DNA of 64,000 nucleotides from Streptomyces ochraceiscleroticus (GTDB lineage Bacteria > Actinomycetota > Actinomycetes > Streptomycetales > Streptomycetaceae). The position numbers and the translations under genes are program-made. Location: assembly GCF_000720485.1 (NCBI RefSeq), contig NZ_JOAX01000005.1, forward strand, positions 124,001 to 188,000. Reading direction: 5' to 3'. The notes below the pieces were generated by a model. It searched no databases and was not told the DNA's origin. It saw only the letters and a program-made list of their open reading frames with translations. Of this stretch, positions 8,798 through 17,994 are shown in pieces (within the stretch, counting starts at the first letter, position 1; every line of letters starts with the position of its first letter).

Positions 8798-8942
8798 CTC
8801 ATGCTGCGCAGCGGCCCACCGTAGGGTGCAAGAAGTAGCTGACCGTGCTCGTCAGCTGCTCGTGGCAGGAGAAGGCGCCCGAACTGTGGCGAAGGGCAGA
8901 CGTGCGGTGACGGTCACACGCTGCAACCGGTGCGATGACTGG

Positions 8943-8974
8943 TCGGGTCCGGCACGCTCACGTGCCGGACCCGA
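8943..8974. terminator. Hairpin terminator for the EF-hand gene
   Basis: Perfect 14-bp stem (TCGGGTCCGGCACG at 8943-8956 pairing with 8961-8974) and a CTCA loop, 5 nt past the stop of the minus-strand EF-hand gene. Confidence 0.8.
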
Positions 8975-8979
8975 CGGTG

Positions 8980-9198
8980 TCAGCCACTCATGGCTGCCCA
9001 GAACTCCTCGAAGGACATCTGGCGATCGCCGTTGGTGTCGAGCGAGTCGATCAGCCCCTGAGCCTCCGACTCGGTGATCTCCGAACCCTCCAACTCCGCC
9101 ACGACCTTGCGGTATTCGTCCACGGTGACCAGGCCGTCCCCGTCGACGTCGTAGCGCTCGAAGACCTTCCGCGCCGCCGTCTCCACGATGTCTGCCAT
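8980..9198 (-). CDS. Small EF-hand calcium-binding protein
   Basis: A 72-residue calmodulin-like protein with two EF-hand loops: DVDGDGLVTVDE (residues 17-28) and DTNGDRQMSFEE (54-65). Each has acidic ligands at positions 1, 3, 5 and 12; the second has Asn at position 3. This is like the calcium-binding proteins CabB/CabC of Streptomyces, which buffer Ca2+ and have been linked to differentiation. The ATG at 9198 has AAGGGTGGAG just upstream; the GTG at 9207 would sit inside that site. It is monocistronic with its own terminator. Confidence 0.9.
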   Translation of the reverse strand: MADIVETAARKVFERYDVDGDGLVTVDEYRKVVAELEGSEITESEAQGLIDSLDTNGDRQMSFEEFWAAMSG

Positions 9199-9344
9199 GT
9201 GCTCCACCCTTCTGTGATCTTCGCTGACGTGCCCAGGCTATCCATCCGCCCGGAACACGGCGGGGGCCGCCCCACCTGCCCGAAGCGGGCGGAGGAGAGG
9301 GGCAGGATGCCTGGTGAGATAGGGCAGAGCTGGTCGCAGCGATC

Positions 9345-9358
9345 TATAGTTGGCCTCA
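9345..9358 (+). promoter_or_regulatory. Possible promoter for a leaderless transcript
   Basis: A TATAGT hexamer at 9345-9350 ends 7 nt before the ATG of the methyltransferase gene, and no ribosome-binding site is visible. Transcription would then begin at or next to the start codon, a common arrangement in actinobacteria. Confidence 0.4.
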
Positions 9359-9963
9359 TGAGCCGTTGGAAGGAGCTGACCGGCGAGACGTTCGGCAATG
9401 ACTACGCCGCACGGTTCGCGGCGCTGGCCCGTAGCGGGAAGGACGTGCACGGCGAGGCGCGGTTCTGCGCCGCTCTCGTGCCCGCCGGAGCGCGGGTGCT
9501 GGACGCCGGGTGCGGTACGGGCCGGGTCATGATCCGGCTGACGGAGCTCGGGTACGACTGTGTCGGCGTGGACCTCGATGCGTCGATGTTGGCAGTCGCG
9601 CGGGAGCAGGCGCCGGACCTGCCTTGGTTCCAGGTTGACTTGGCCGAGTTCGAGCCGGGCCGGCTCGGCATCGCGGCGGACTTCGACCTCGTGGTCGCTG
9701 CGGGCAACATCTTTCCGTTGCTCGCTGCCGGCACCGAGGCCACGGTGGTCAGGCGCTTGGCCGCGGCCTTGCGACCGGGCGGTCTGATGGTCGCCGGCTT
9801 CGGCCTGGACGCAGCCCACCTGCCTGTGCCGCCCAGTATCACGCTGTCGGAGTACGACGACTACTGCGCCGCGGCCGGCCTCACCCTCGTTGACCGCTTC
9901 GCCACCTGGAACGCTGATCCTTACGACGGCGGCGGCTACGCCGTCAGCGTCCACCGCCGGTGA
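9358..9963 (+). CDS. Class I SAM-dependent methyltransferase
   Basis: A 201-residue Rossmann-fold methyltransferase with motif I VLDAGCGTGRVMIRL (about residues 45-59), motif II-like CVGVDLDASMLAVAR (67-81) and FDLVVAAGNIF as motif IV. The substrate is not recognisable; the family includes small-molecule and putative tRNA or antibiotic methylases. The gene is isolated, has no Shine-Dalgarno sequence and may be translated from a leaderless mRNA. It converges on the DUF1062 gene across a strong terminator. Confidence 0.85.
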   Translation: MSRWKELTGETFGNDYAARFAALARSGKDVHGEARFCAALVPAGARVLDAGCGTGRVMIRLTELGYDCVGVDLDASMLAVAREQAPDLPWFQVDLAEFEPGRLGIAADFDLVVAAGNIFPLLAAGTEATVVRRLAAALRPGGLMVAGFGLDAAHLPVPPSITLSEYDDYCAAAGLTLVDRFATWNADPYDGGGYAVSVHRR

Positions 9964-10059
9964 GAACCGCTCGGCATCCGCAGCCCTGAGCGCCGATAAG
10001 GGCGGGGAGCCGGGAGTAGGGGCATTCGAGCGCCCACCTGCGTCGCGGGCGCCCGATCA

Positions 10060-10092
10060 GGGCCTGTCCGGCGGATCTTGCCGGACAGGCCC
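10060..10092. terminator. Bidirectional hairpin terminator
   Basis: Perfect 13-bp stem (GGGCCTGTCCGGC at 10060-10072 pairing with 10080-10092) and a 7-nt loop, between the convergent methyltransferase and DUF1062 genes. Confidence 0.8.
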
Positions 10093-10110
10093 CTGGGCCC
10101 GGGGGAGGGC

Positions 10111-10659
10111 TCAGCGCTTGAGCGTGAAGGTGAAGTCGCCGGAGAGCTTGCCGCTCAGCCGGACTGCCGAAACGAGCTTCCCCTCCGTGATCAGCCTCTC
10201 GACCTCGGCCCGCGAAAGACCGCAGCCGTCAGCGATCAGCCGCACCGGCCGGACCGGGATCCGCGCCGCAAAGCGGACCGAGACATCGATGACCTCACGG
10301 TCCAGGTGATCCGATCCGCCGGTGTCGAGGCGCCAGACGTTGTCCCAGTCGAGCGCGATGCGATTACGGCGCCGCACGACCGGGTCCTGGAGCAACTCGG
10401 CTGCCAGGCCGGGGTCGTTGTCGTGCATCCGGTCCAGCAGCTCAGGTCGTACGGAGCGCACATTCATCCGCTCGAAGACCGTGAGCTTGGCCGTTTCCCC
10501 GCAAGCGGTACAGAGCACGAGGAGCCAGGCGTCGAGGAGCTTGTGGTGTGCGTTGACGCGAAATTTGCCGTTCGCCCGGAAGCGCTCGGACGCGCAGGCG
10601 TGGCAACGGCGGAGAACGGTCGGCAGGCAGGTGGGCATGACCACCCAGCGATTGAGCAC
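10111..10659 (-). CDS. DUF1062 family protein
   Basis: A 182-residue conserved protein of unknown function. An N-terminal zinc-ribbon-like region has two Cys pairs, CHAC (about residues 19-22) and CTAC (about 50-53). The C-terminal third has a short HTH-like stretch (LIADGCGLSRAEVERLITEG) and ends in a basic FTFTLKR. It matches the DUF1062 family, found as a single gene in many bacteria; no reaction is known. It is not part of an operon here. Confidence 0.85.
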   Translation of the reverse strand: MLNRWVVMPTCLPTVLRRCHACASERFRANGKFRVNAHHKLLDAWLLVLCTACGETAKLTVFERMNVRSVRPELLDRMHDNDPGLAAELLQDPVVRRRNRIALDWDNVWRLDTGGSDHLDREVIDVSVRFAARIPVRPVRLIADGCGLSRAEVERLITEGKLVSAVRLSGKLSGDFTFTLKR

Positions 10660-10889
10660 AGAAGTACACCGGTTTCAGTGAGAAGTCCGCAGCAAAAAGC
10701 AGCGCGGCGCGCAGGCGCGACGCGCGACGAATCAGCGCTCGGAGAAACTCACAGGGTGTACAACGGCACGTCCTTGACTGGGCGACTCGGTTCGGCAGCA
10801 CAGTAATGGCGCACGGTGCCGCCGCTCCACTGATTTAAGACGCCCTGGTCCCCGAAGTCCGGTGGACATCGCAGCGTGCGTTGACCAGG

Positions 10890-11444
10890 ATGACGGCCGT
10901 GTCAGAGCCCAGTGGCATCCACGTAGCAGACTACGACCCGAGCTGGCCCCGGCAGGCCGCTGCCGCCATCGATGCTCTCCGGGCAGCGGTACCTGGACTG
11001 TTCGTGAAGATCGAGCACATCGGCTCGACCGCTGTCCCGGGACTGGCGGCCAAGCCCGTCATCGACCTGATGGCCGCCGTCCAGGACCTCACGCACGCCG
11101 CACCCCACCAGGCGGCGCTCGCCGGCCTCGGCTTCCACCCGCACGACAACGGGATGACCGACCGGCTGCTGTACGTCCGCGCAGACAAGGGGGTCCGCAG
11201 TCATATCTTGCACGTGGTGACCCTGGAGAGCTGGCCTACCCGGAACCAGCGGATCTTCCGGGACCACCTGCGCGCCCACCCGGAGGACGCGACCCGATAC
11301 GCGCAGCTCAAGCGGGCGCTCGTCGCCGCCGGCACAGGGCCGGGTGAGTATGCGCGAGCCAAGACGGCGCTGGTGCAGGAACTCACCGACCGCGCTCGCG
11401 CGCAACTGGGTCTGCCGTCGGTACCCGTGTGGGAAAAGCAGTGA
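10890..11444 (+). CDS. GrpB/UPF0157 nucleotidyltransferase-fold protein
   Basis: A 184-residue member of the GrpB (UPF0157) family. The characteristic core is present: VADYDPSWPRQAAA, IEHIGSTAVPGLAAKPVIDL (a nucleotidyltransferase-like GST...D motif) and HVVTLESWPTRNQRIFRDHL. Members are often fused to or neighbour dephospho-CoA kinase but have no settled activity. ATG 10890 is preferred to an in-frame TTG at 10881. A possible -35 (TTGACT near 10774) lies upstream. Confidence 0.88.
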   Translation: MTAVSEPSGIHVADYDPSWPRQAAAAIDALRAAVPGLFVKIEHIGSTAVPGLAAKPVIDLMAAVQDLTHAAPHQAALAGLGFHPHDNGMTDRLLYVRADKGVRSHILHVVTLESWPTRNQRIFRDHLRAHPEDATRYAQLKRALVAAGTGPGEYARAKTALVQELTDRARAQLGLPSVPVWEKQ

Positions 11445-11466
11445 GTCTTCGCCAAGCTGGGTGTGT

Positions 11467-12474
11467 TCAGGCCTCGTCCCCGGTACGTCGGGGAGAGGTG
11501 TGGGGCGACCGCAGGTGGTCGTGGAGGGCCGCGAAGGCCGTGTACGTGAGGGGGAGGGTCAGGGCCGCGGTGACCAGGATGCCGACGATGACGGGGGCGA
11601 GGATGCCGGCGTAGTAGGCGGCGAAGAAGTTTCCCGTGGCCTGTTCGAGGAGGGTTCGCACGAGAGGCCGCAGTGGCAGGGCGAGTTGCACCGCCAGCCG
11701 GAGCACCCCGGCGGTGAGCGCGGCCAGCGGCAGCGCGAGGGCGAGGACGCGGGCTCCTCCGGCGCGTGTCCACATCAGCGACCAGGATCGGCGCAGGGCC
11801 GCCCGGGGGCCGAGACCGTCGGCCGCGGCGGCCGGGGCGAGGGCGAGCGCGAGGCGCAGCAGTACGGCGGCGAAGATGGCCGCTGCCGGGGAGGCCGCGA
11901 TGAGTGTGTGGGGCCACGATCCGGGCGCCAGAATCTGCTCGTCGGTGTCGAGATGGGAGCCGGTGAGGCTGTTCGCCACGGCACTGACGAGCAGCGGCAG
12001 GGGCCAGACGACCAGGCCGCGCAGTGTGTACACGGTGAGTACCGGTCGCAGGCGCCCGCGGCCCGCGGCCCGCGGCCAGTCCCTCTCCGAGGACGCTTGA
12101 GTTCCCGTTGTGACGGCCCGGGAGCACACGCTCTGCAGCGCCGCGCTGCCGGCGCCGAGGAGGAGCAGGAAGAGCGGCAGCGTGCAGAGGGCGACCAGTG
12201 CCAGGTCGGTGTGGTCGTGCAGGTAGGGATCCTCGACGTGGTGGTACCAGATGCGTTGGTTCCGCATACGGGTGAAGACGGGCCAGGCGAGCGCGAATAT
12301 CGCGGCTGTCATCAGCAGCCCGGTCAGTCCGGACAGGCCGACGATGCGTACCGTCGCACCCGCCAGAGCCCCCCGATGCCGCCGCAGGACGGCGAACGTC
12401 GTGGCGGTGACGCCGCGTTGCGGGCCCCCGTTCGTCGGTGGCGCCGTGCGGTCGTGTGGTGTGGTGCGCGTCAT
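11467..12474 (-). CDS. Multi-pass membrane protein of unknown function
   Basis: A 335-residue hydrophobic protein with about six membrane segments (for example IVGLSGLTGLLMTAAIFALA, LALVALCTLPLFLLLLGAGS, IAASPAAAIFAAVLLRLALA, ILAPVIVGILVTAALTLPLT). It resembles actinobacterial proteins of the glycerophosphoryl-diester-phosphodiesterase-membrane / DUF type but has no catalytic motif. The start ATG 12474 lies 116 nt after the stop of the CocE-type hydrolase on the same strand, so it may be the last gene of that operon. Confidence 0.65.
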   Translation of the reverse strand: MTRTTPHDRTAPPTNGGPQRGVTATTFAVLRRHRGALAGATVRIVGLSGLTGLLMTAAIFALAWPVFTRMRNQRIWYHHVEDPYLHDHTDLALVALCTLPLFLLLLGAGSAALQSVCSRAVTTGTQASSERDWPRAAGRGRLRPVLTVYTLRGLVVWPLPLLVSAVANSLTGSHLDTDEQILAPGSWPHTLIAASPAAAIFAAVLLRLALALAPAAAADGLGPRAALRRSWSLMWTRAGGARVLALALPLAALTAGVLRLAVQLALPLRPLVRTLLEQATGNFFAAYYAGILAPVIVGILVTAALTLPLTYTAFAALHDHLRSPHTSPRRTGDEA

Positions 12475-12590
12475 GGGGCGAGCCTTCTGTACGTTCCGGG
12501 TCCGTTCCCGGTGAGGACGCGGGACGGGCCGGGCACGGTTCTCCGGGCGCGCGGCATCGCGGCCCCGTCGTGATGCCGAAGGGCAGAGGG

Positions 12591-14180
12591 CTACGGCCGC
12601 ACGGTCAGTCGCAGGGCCGCTCCGCTGCTGCCGACGCGCAGTGTGACGCGGCCCGCCGGTACGTCGGAGTCGATCTCCGGGTAGTCGTCGCTCGACACAC
12701 GCAGGACGAGTTGATGGCCGGCCGCGACGCGATAGTGCGTGGGCCAGATGTGTACGTCCATGTCGTGGTAGGCGCCCGGCGTCACAGGGGCCAACGCCGT
12801 GTGACCGCGGCGGTGGGCGGCCTTGAGCCAGCCCGCGGTGATGCGGGAAGTCGTGCCGTCGGGTGCCCGGTCGTAGAGGACTGCGGCGATGTTGCCGTCG
12901 GTGGCGGTGAACGCGGCACGAAGGGAAAGGGTGGCGCTTCCGGCCAGGACCAGATCGCGACGCAACGTCCCGGTGGAGAAGCCGAGTTGTTGGTGGCTCG
13001 CAGGTGCCTCGGTTCCCGTGTTGACGTCGAACGCCGCCGTCGAGCCGGGGCCGGCGGCGGTGCGCAGTGTGGAGTCCTTGCGCAGGGACAGCGTCAGGGC
13101 GTGGGCGCCGCGGGGCGGCCACTGGTCGAACTGGTGCCAGCCGGTGCCCGCCCCAGGACCGGGGATCTCATAGGAGGTGATGCGCGCGGTCGGCAGGGGA
13201 GCGTGCCGGTCCCCGGCCAGCCACCTGTCCCACCAGGCCAGATACGCGCCCAGGCCGATGCCGGCGTACAGGCCCTGGGGGTTGCCGTGGTCCCAGGGGC
13301 CGGACACCATCCACACGTTGCGAGGCCGGGTTAGATAGTTCTTGACCATGCCGTCGCGATAGCGGTCGTACCAGCCGTTGATCTCCAGGGTGGGGATGGT
13401 CAGCCGGTCCCAGCGGTTCATGACGCTGCGCCCGCGCCAGAAGTCGTCGTAGAGCGGGTGCTCCGCATAGGTCCGAAGCGTGTCCGGGGCCGTGGACTTC
13501 TGCCAGTCCCGGATGCGGGCCGAGTAGATGCCGCCCCGGTAGATGGTGTTCTCGTACCAGTCGCTGAGGCCGTTGGTAGGGATGATCGCCTTCAGGTGCG
13601 GCGGCTGGTTCACGGCGGCGAGCAGGCTCGTGTGTCCGCCGTAGCTCTGGCCCATCTGGCCGATCCGGCCGGTGGAGGCGGGATGCCCGGCCAGCCATTC
13701 AATGGCGTCGTAGTTGTCGCGCTGTTCTTGTGGGCTGAAGGGGTCCACGGTGCCGGGGGACGCCCCGGATCCGCGGACCTGGCACACCAGCGCGTTGTAT
13801 CCCCGGCTGACATAGAAGGCGGTAGCGCTGCCGAAGACCTCCAGGTTGCCCGCGTAGGCCGTGTACTCGTAGATGATGCCGGGGAAGCGGCCGGTGGCCG
13901 GCTTGCCGTCGGAGCGCGCAGGCCGGTACAGCTGGGCGGCCAGGTAGCTGCCGTCCCGCAGTGGTACGCGTACGTCTTCACGCGCCACGCCGTACAGGGC
14001 GGGCCGGCTGTAGGAGAAGAACGGGTCGGCGAGCGTGAGCGGGGCCTCCTTGCCGGCTGCTGCGGCAGCGGGCAGGGCGGGGGCGAGCGCCGCGGTGATC
14101 GCGGTGGCCGCACCGAGTGTGCACAGTGTGCGGCGCGTCATGGGGCGGGGGCGCTGTGTGCCGTCCGGGGGAACCTGCAT
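12591..14180 (-). CDS. Exported CocE/NonD-family hydrolase (X-Pro dipeptidyl-peptidase-like)
   Basis: A 529-residue serine hydrolase. The N-terminus holds a twin-arginine-like signal (RRTLCTLGAATAITAALAPA). An alpha/beta-hydrolase domain then carries the nucleophile elbow GQSYGG (Ser about residue 180), with RGSGASPGTVDPFS and WMVSGPWDHGNPQGL typical of the CocE/NonD family. A C-terminal jelly-roll follows (LVLAGSATLSLRAAF; HYRVAAGHQLVLRVSSDDYP). Relatives hydrolyse acyl esters, cephalosporin esters or X-Pro peptides. AAGGAG precedes ATG 14180. It lies 29 nt downstream of the CitMHS transporter, so the hydrolase may release the acid that the transporter imports. Confidence 0.88.
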   Translation of the reverse strand: MQVPPDGTQRPRPMTRRTLCTLGAATAITAALAPALPAAAAAGKEAPLTLADPFFSYSRPALYGVAREDVRVPLRDGSYLAAQLYRPARSDGKPATGRFPGIIYEYTAYAGNLEVFGSATAFYVSRGYNALVCQVRGSGASPGTVDPFSPQEQRDNYDAIEWLAGHPASTGRIGQMGQSYGGHTSLLAAVNQPPHLKAIIPTNGLSDWYENTIYRGGIYSARIRDWQKSTAPDTLRTYAEHPLYDDFWRGRSVMNRWDRLTIPTLEINGWYDRYRDGMVKNYLTRPRNVWMVSGPWDHGNPQGLYAGIGLGAYLAWWDRWLAGDRHAPLPTARITSYEIPGPGAGTGWHQFDQWPPRGAHALTLSLRKDSTLRTAAGPGSTAAFDVNTGTEAPASHQQLGFSTGTLRRDLVLAGSATLSLRAAFTATDGNIAAVLYDRAPDGTTSRITAGWLKAAHRRGHTALAPVTPGAYHDMDVHIWPTHYRVAAGHQLVLRVSSDDYPEIDSDVPAGRVTLRVGSSGAALRLTVRP

Positions 14181-14209
14181 GTTCCGAATCTCCTTGCGGT
14201 GGTGGTGGT

Positions 14210-15568
14210 TCACAACGAGATGGCGCCGGTCAGCAGTGCGGCGGCGGTCATGACCACGGTCGTGCCGAGGGCCCAGCGGAAGATGAAGCGCTGATGCTCG
14301 CCGAGTTGCACGCCGCTCATGCTGACGAGAATGAAGGTGGAGGCAGTGAGGGGGCTGAGCGGGAACCCGGTGGTCATCTGGCCGAGGATGGCGGCTCGGG
14401 CGACCTCTGCCTGGTCGGCACCGAATCCGGTCGCTGTGTGGGAGAGGACCGGCAGGACGCCGAAGTAGTAGGCGTCCGGGGTGAAGGCCAGACTCAGGGG
14501 CATGCCGGTGACGGCCACGATGGGTGCCAGATGCGCGCCCAGGGAGTCGGGCACGACGGAGACCAGTGCCTCGGCCATCTCGGAGATCATCTTGGTGCCG
14601 GTGAGAACGCCGGTGAACACGCCCGCGGCGAAGATCATCGTGGTGACCAGCACCACGCTCTTCGCGTGCTTCTCCAAGAGCTCCTGCTGCCCCTCCCAGG
14701 TGGGGTGGTTGACGAACAGGGCGAGGGTAAAGGCCAGCGCGAAGAGCACCGGCAGTGGCATGACCTCCGCCACGAGTGCCACGATCAGTACGACGGTGAG
14801 CGTCGCGTTGAACGCGGTCAGCAAGAGGGAAGGGCGCGCTGCCCGGGTCACCAGCGGTGTGCCGGGGCCGTCTCCCGCCGCACGCGCCGCGGTGCGCTGC
14901 GTGTCCGTGGCCGTGTCGTTCTGTGCCTGCTGCGGGGCTTGGGCTGCCACCGTTGCAGCCAGGCGGCGACGCTCGCGGCGACCGATCCAGTACGAGGCGA
15001 GCAGCACCCAGACGATCCCGCAGCCCATCGCCGGCAGGACCGGGGTGAAAACCTGTGAGCTGTCCAGCTTCAGCGCTGTCATGGCGCGCACCGTCGGGCC
15101 GCCCCACGGAACCATGTTCATGACGCCCGCGCCCAGACACACGACGCCGGACAGCACCAAGGGGCTCATGCCCAGTCGTTTGTAGACGGGCAGGAGTGCC
15201 GAGACGGTGATGAGGAAGGTCGAGGCGCCGTCTCCGTCGAGCGCCACGCACATCGTCAGGACGGCGGTCCCGACGGCGATGCGGGCCGGATCATTGCGGG
15301 CGGCTCTGAGGATCCGGTTGATCAACGGGTCGAAGAGCCCGGCATCCACCATCAAGGAGAAGTACAGGACCGCGAAGGCGATCATGATGCCGGTCGGGGC
15401 CACCGTGCCGAGCCCTTCGAGGATCATGTCGCCCATGTCGCCGGCGAAGCCGCCGGCCAAAGCCGCCAGCACCGGCAGCAGGACCAACGCCACCAGGACG
15501 GAGACCCGCTTCGTCATGGTCAGCAGCAGGAACAGGCCAATAGTGGAGAACCCCAGGGCTGCCAGCAT
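14210..15568 (-). CDS. CitMHS-family citrate / dicarboxylate transporter
   Basis: A 452-residue membrane protein with about 12 helices, matching the CitMHS family (metal-citrate:H+ symporters): NMVPWGGPTVRAMTAL, LDGDGASTFLITVSALLPVY and GMPLSLAFTPDAYYFGVLPV are hallmark segments. It is transcribed divergently from a LysR regulator. The plus-strand neighbours encode a CoA-transferase and a CitE-like lyase, so the imported acid is probably citrate-like, for example citramalate or malate. ATG 15568 is the first good start. Confidence 0.9.
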   Translation of the reverse strand: MLAALGFSTIGLFLLLTMTKRVSVLVALVLLPVLAALAGGFAGDMGDMILEGLGTVAPTGIMIAFAVLYFSLMVDAGLFDPLINRILRAARNDPARIAVGTAVLTMCVALDGDGASTFLITVSALLPVYKRLGMSPLVLSGVVCLGAGVMNMVPWGGPTVRAMTALKLDSSQVFTPVLPAMGCGIVWVLLASYWIGRRERRRLAATVAAQAPQQAQNDTATDTQRTAARAAGDGPGTPLVTRAARPSLLLTAFNATLTVVLIVALVAEVMPLPVLFALAFTLALFVNHPTWEGQQELLEKHAKSVVLVTTMIFAAGVFTGVLTGTKMISEMAEALVSVVPDSLGAHLAPIVAVTGMPLSLAFTPDAYYFGVLPVLSHTATGFGADQAEVARAAILGQMTTGFPLSPLTASTFILVSMSGVQLGEHQRFIFRWALGTTVVMTAAALLTGAISL

Positions 15569-15701
15569 GGTTGTCGCTCACCTTCTCGTCCGCCTTCTCG
15601 GCATCGGCTCCTGGCGCAAAAGCACTCCTGGTGGTTCCGCGCTGCGGATGAGTCTCGGAGCGACAGTGGAACGGAGTCCAGCATCAAACCGAGATCTATC
15701 C

Positions 15702-15716
15702 ATGCCTTCTCCGCAT
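15702..15716. promoter_or_regulatory. Candidate LysR box in the divergent promoter
   Basis: The sequence ATGC-N5-CCGCA occurs here, between the CitMHS and LysR genes, and again at 16675-16688 upstream of the CoA-transferase gene. The shared pattern suggests one regulator binds both. The inner ATGC-N7-GCAT is also palindromic. Confidence 0.4.
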
Positions 15717-15734
15717 CAATTAGGGTCGCTCGGC

Positions 15735-16655
15735 ATGGAAAGCACCCTGCGCCAACTGTCGGCCTATGCGGCCGTGGCCCGAGCGGGCAGCTTCACTGCG
15801 GCCGCGACCCGGCTGAACGTGTCCCAGTCCTCACTCAGCCGCGCGGTGGCGGATCTGGAGCGACAGCTGGGCGCCCGGCTCATGGAACGCGACACCCGCA
15901 ACGTCGAGCTGACCGCCGCGGGCGTGGAGGCGCTGCGCATCGCCGAGCAGATCGTCAACGCCCACTCCTCCGGGATGAAGGAGCTCAAGCGGTTTCTCCT
16001 CGGCGAGTCGGGAACGGTCACCGTGGCCACCCTTCCCTCCGTCGCCGCGGTCCTGCTTCCCCAGGTGATCAAGGACTTCCGCCGGCAACGGCCGCAGGTG
16101 GCCGTCCAGATCATGGACGGCCTCGAGCAGTCGGTTCTCAGCCGTGTGCTCTCGGGCGACGCGGACTTCGCCATCACCACCGGTGAGCCCTCCGGGCAGC
16201 TGGAGCACCGGCCGCTGGTGCGGGACCGGTTCGTCGCGGTCCTGCCACAAGAACACCCGCTGGCCGACCGGCCCGGCGTCACCTGGGACGACTTGGCTCG
16301 TGAGCCCTTCCTCGCCGTCGGACGCGACTCCAGCGTGCGGCGCCTGACCGACGCGGCATTCGCCCAGATCGACGCGCGGTCGGCGCCCTCCGCAGAGGCG
16401 GGCAATGTGGCAACGGTCGGCGGGCTCGTGGCGGCCGGGCTCGGCGTGACCGCTCTGCCCGCGCTGGTCCTGCCGCTTCTGGGCACCGGGCCCGTCGTCC
16501 ATCGCCCGCTTGCCGAGCCGACGGTCGACCGGCGCCTGGACATCGCCGTGCGGGCGCGTCGCCCGCTGCCCCTGGCGGCCGACCGGTTCCTGGAAACGCT
16601 CCAGGAATCGCGCACGCGCCGGCACCGGCTGCCGCACGGAGTGCGCTGGGTCTGA
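15735..16655 (+). CDS. LysR-family transcriptional regulator
   Basis: A 306-residue regulator with an N-terminal winged HTH (GSFTAAATRLNVSQSSLSRA, about residues 19-38) and a C-terminal periplasmic-binding-like effector domain (GTVTVATLPSVAAVLLPQVI; DADFAITTGEPSG). ATG 15735 fits the family start (MESTLRQLSAYAAV). An upstream ATG at 15702 would add a TTA codon and overlap a putative operator. It is divergent from the CitMHS transporter and 121 nt upstream of the CoA-transferase, so it likely activates both in response to the transported acid or its CoA ester. Confidence 0.92.
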   Translation: MESTLRQLSAYAAVARAGSFTAAATRLNVSQSSLSRAVADLERQLGARLMERDTRNVELTAAGVEALRIAEQIVNAHSSGMKELKRFLLGESGTVTVATLPSVAAVLLPQVIKDFRRQRPQVAVQIMDGLEQSVLSRVLSGDADFAITTGEPSGQLEHRPLVRDRFVAVLPQEHPLADRPGVTWDDLAREPFLAVGRDSSVRRLTDAAFAQIDARSAPSAEAGNVATVGGLVAAGLGVTALPALVLPLLGTGPVVHRPLAEPTVDRRLDIAVRARRPLPLAADRFLETLQESRTRRHRLPHGVRWV

Positions 16656-16674
16656 CCCCCACTGCTCCCCACTT

Positions 16675-16695
16675 ATGCGAATACCGCAAGTATTC
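16675..16695. promoter_or_regulatory. Palindromic operator upstream of the CoA-transferase operon
   Basis: A perfect inverted repeat, GAATAC-CGCAA-GTATTC (16679-16695), overlaps an ATGC-N5-CCGCA box shared with the LysR/CitMHS divergent region. It lies about 80 nt before the GTG start and is a good candidate binding site for the adjacent LysR protein. Confidence 0.55.
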
Positions 16696-16776
16696 ATCGC
16701 ATTCCTTTGCTGGACGAGCATGCCTGCGCATCGGCAGGCTGACAGGCGCCGCAACGAAGCGAGTTTGGGGAGCACA

Positions 16777-17994
16777 GTGACGTTCAAGCATCAGGAACCC
16801 GGCGGCCGAGGGCAGCTGCAGGGCCTCAAGGTGGTCGAGTTCGCGCACGTGGTGGCCGGTCCGCTGGCGGGCTCCATGCTCGCCGACCAAGGTGCGGACG
16901 TGGTCCATGTCGAGCCGCCGGGCGCGGGGGACGCGGCACGGGCCATGGGCCCCCGCAAGGACGGTCACCCGCTCTGGTTCAAGGTCGCCGGCCGCAACAA
17001 ACGATCCGTCACCCTCGATCTGCACCAGGAATCCGGACGGCAGGTCGCCCAGCGTCTCGTCGCCTGGGCGGACGTGGTGATCGTCACCCTGCGCGATGGC
17101 CGACTGCGCACGTGGGGGCTCGACTGGGAGTCCGTGCACGACATCAACCCCAAGGCCGTACTGCTGCAGATCTCCGGCTTCGGCGCAACGTCCTCCCGAG
17201 CCGACGAGCCGGGATTCGGCAAGGTCGGCGAGGCCCGCAGCGGCGTGGTGCACCTGACCGGCTTCCCCGACACCCCACCGGTCCACACCGGCTTCTCCCA
17301 CGGCGACGCCGTGACCGGCCTCATGGGCGCCTACGCGATCCTCGCCGCGCTGCACCGCCGTGACCACGATCCCGACTTCGACGGCGAATGGATCGACCTC
17401 GCCCTCTTCGAGCCCCTGTTCAGGCTCGTCGAATGGCAGGTCATCGTCCACGACCAGCTCGGCACGGTACCGGAGCGCTCCGGCAACCAGCTCGCGGTCG
17501 CCCCCGCAGCCGTCATCAACACCTACCAGTCCAAGGACGGTGAGTGGATCACGGTGACATCGGCGACGCTGCGGTCCGTACGCAACGTCGCGAAACTGCT
17601 CGGATTCGACGAGGCCGAGTTCGCCACCGCCCCACAACAGCACGCCGGGCGCGCCCGGCTGGACGACGGCCTGCGCGCCTGGGTGGCCCAGCGCACCGCC
17701 GCCGCCTGCCTCGAGGCATTCACCCGTGCCGAGGTGGTGGCCTCCCGGGTCTTCAGCGCCGCCGACATCGCCGAAGACCCCGTCTACGCCGAGCGGGAGG
17801 ACATCGTCACGGTCGACGACCCGGACCTCGGCCCTGTACGCATGCAGTCCGTCATCCCCCACTTCCGCCAACAGCCCGGCGCTGTCTGGCGCACCGGCCC
17901 CGCCCTGGGCCAGGACAACGACCTCGTCTACCGGCAGTGGCTCGGCCTCGGCGAAGACGAGCTCACCGACCTGGAGAAGAACGGTGCCATCTGA
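16777..17994 (+). CDS. Class III (CaiB/BaiF) CoA-transferase
   Basis: A 405-residue family III CoA-transferase, which moves CoA between acids (commonly succinyl-CoA to a dicarboxylate). Visible are the N-terminal LKVVEFAHVVAGPLAGSMLA, NKRSVTLDLHQESGR, and the catalytic Asp in GEWIDLALFE (about residue 203). GTG 16777 has GGGGAG before it. The downstream CitE-like gene overlaps by 11 nt. The arrangement (acid transporter, CoA-transferase, lyase) matches CoA activation and cleavage of citramalate or malate. There is no MaoC-type hydratase, so the itaconate pathway is less likely. Confidence 0.9.
   Translation: MTFKHQEPGGRGQLQGLKVVEFAHVVAGPLAGSMLADQGADVVHVEPPGAGDAARAMGPRKDGHPLWFKVAGRNKRSVTLDLHQESGRQVAQRLVAWADVVIVTLRDGRLRTWGLDWESVHDINPKAVLLQISGFGATSSRADEPGFGKVGEARSGVVHLTGFPDTPPVHTGFSHGDAVTGLMGAYAILAALHRRDHDPDFDGEWIDLALFEPLFRLVEWQVIVHDQLGTVPERSGNQLAVAPAAVINTYQSKDGEWITVTSATLRSVRNVAKLLGFDEAEFATAPQQHAGRARLDDGLRAWVAQRTAAACLEAFTRAEVVASRVFSAADIAEDPVYAEREDIVTVDDPDLGPVRMQSVIPHFRQQPGAVWRTGPALGQDNDLVYRQWLGLGEDELTDLEKNGAI

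Noticed and set aside
14097..14260. Possible second start or extra gene between the CitMHS and CocE genes
   Set aside because: The 29-nt gap carries only the AAGGAG ribosome site for the CocE-type gene.
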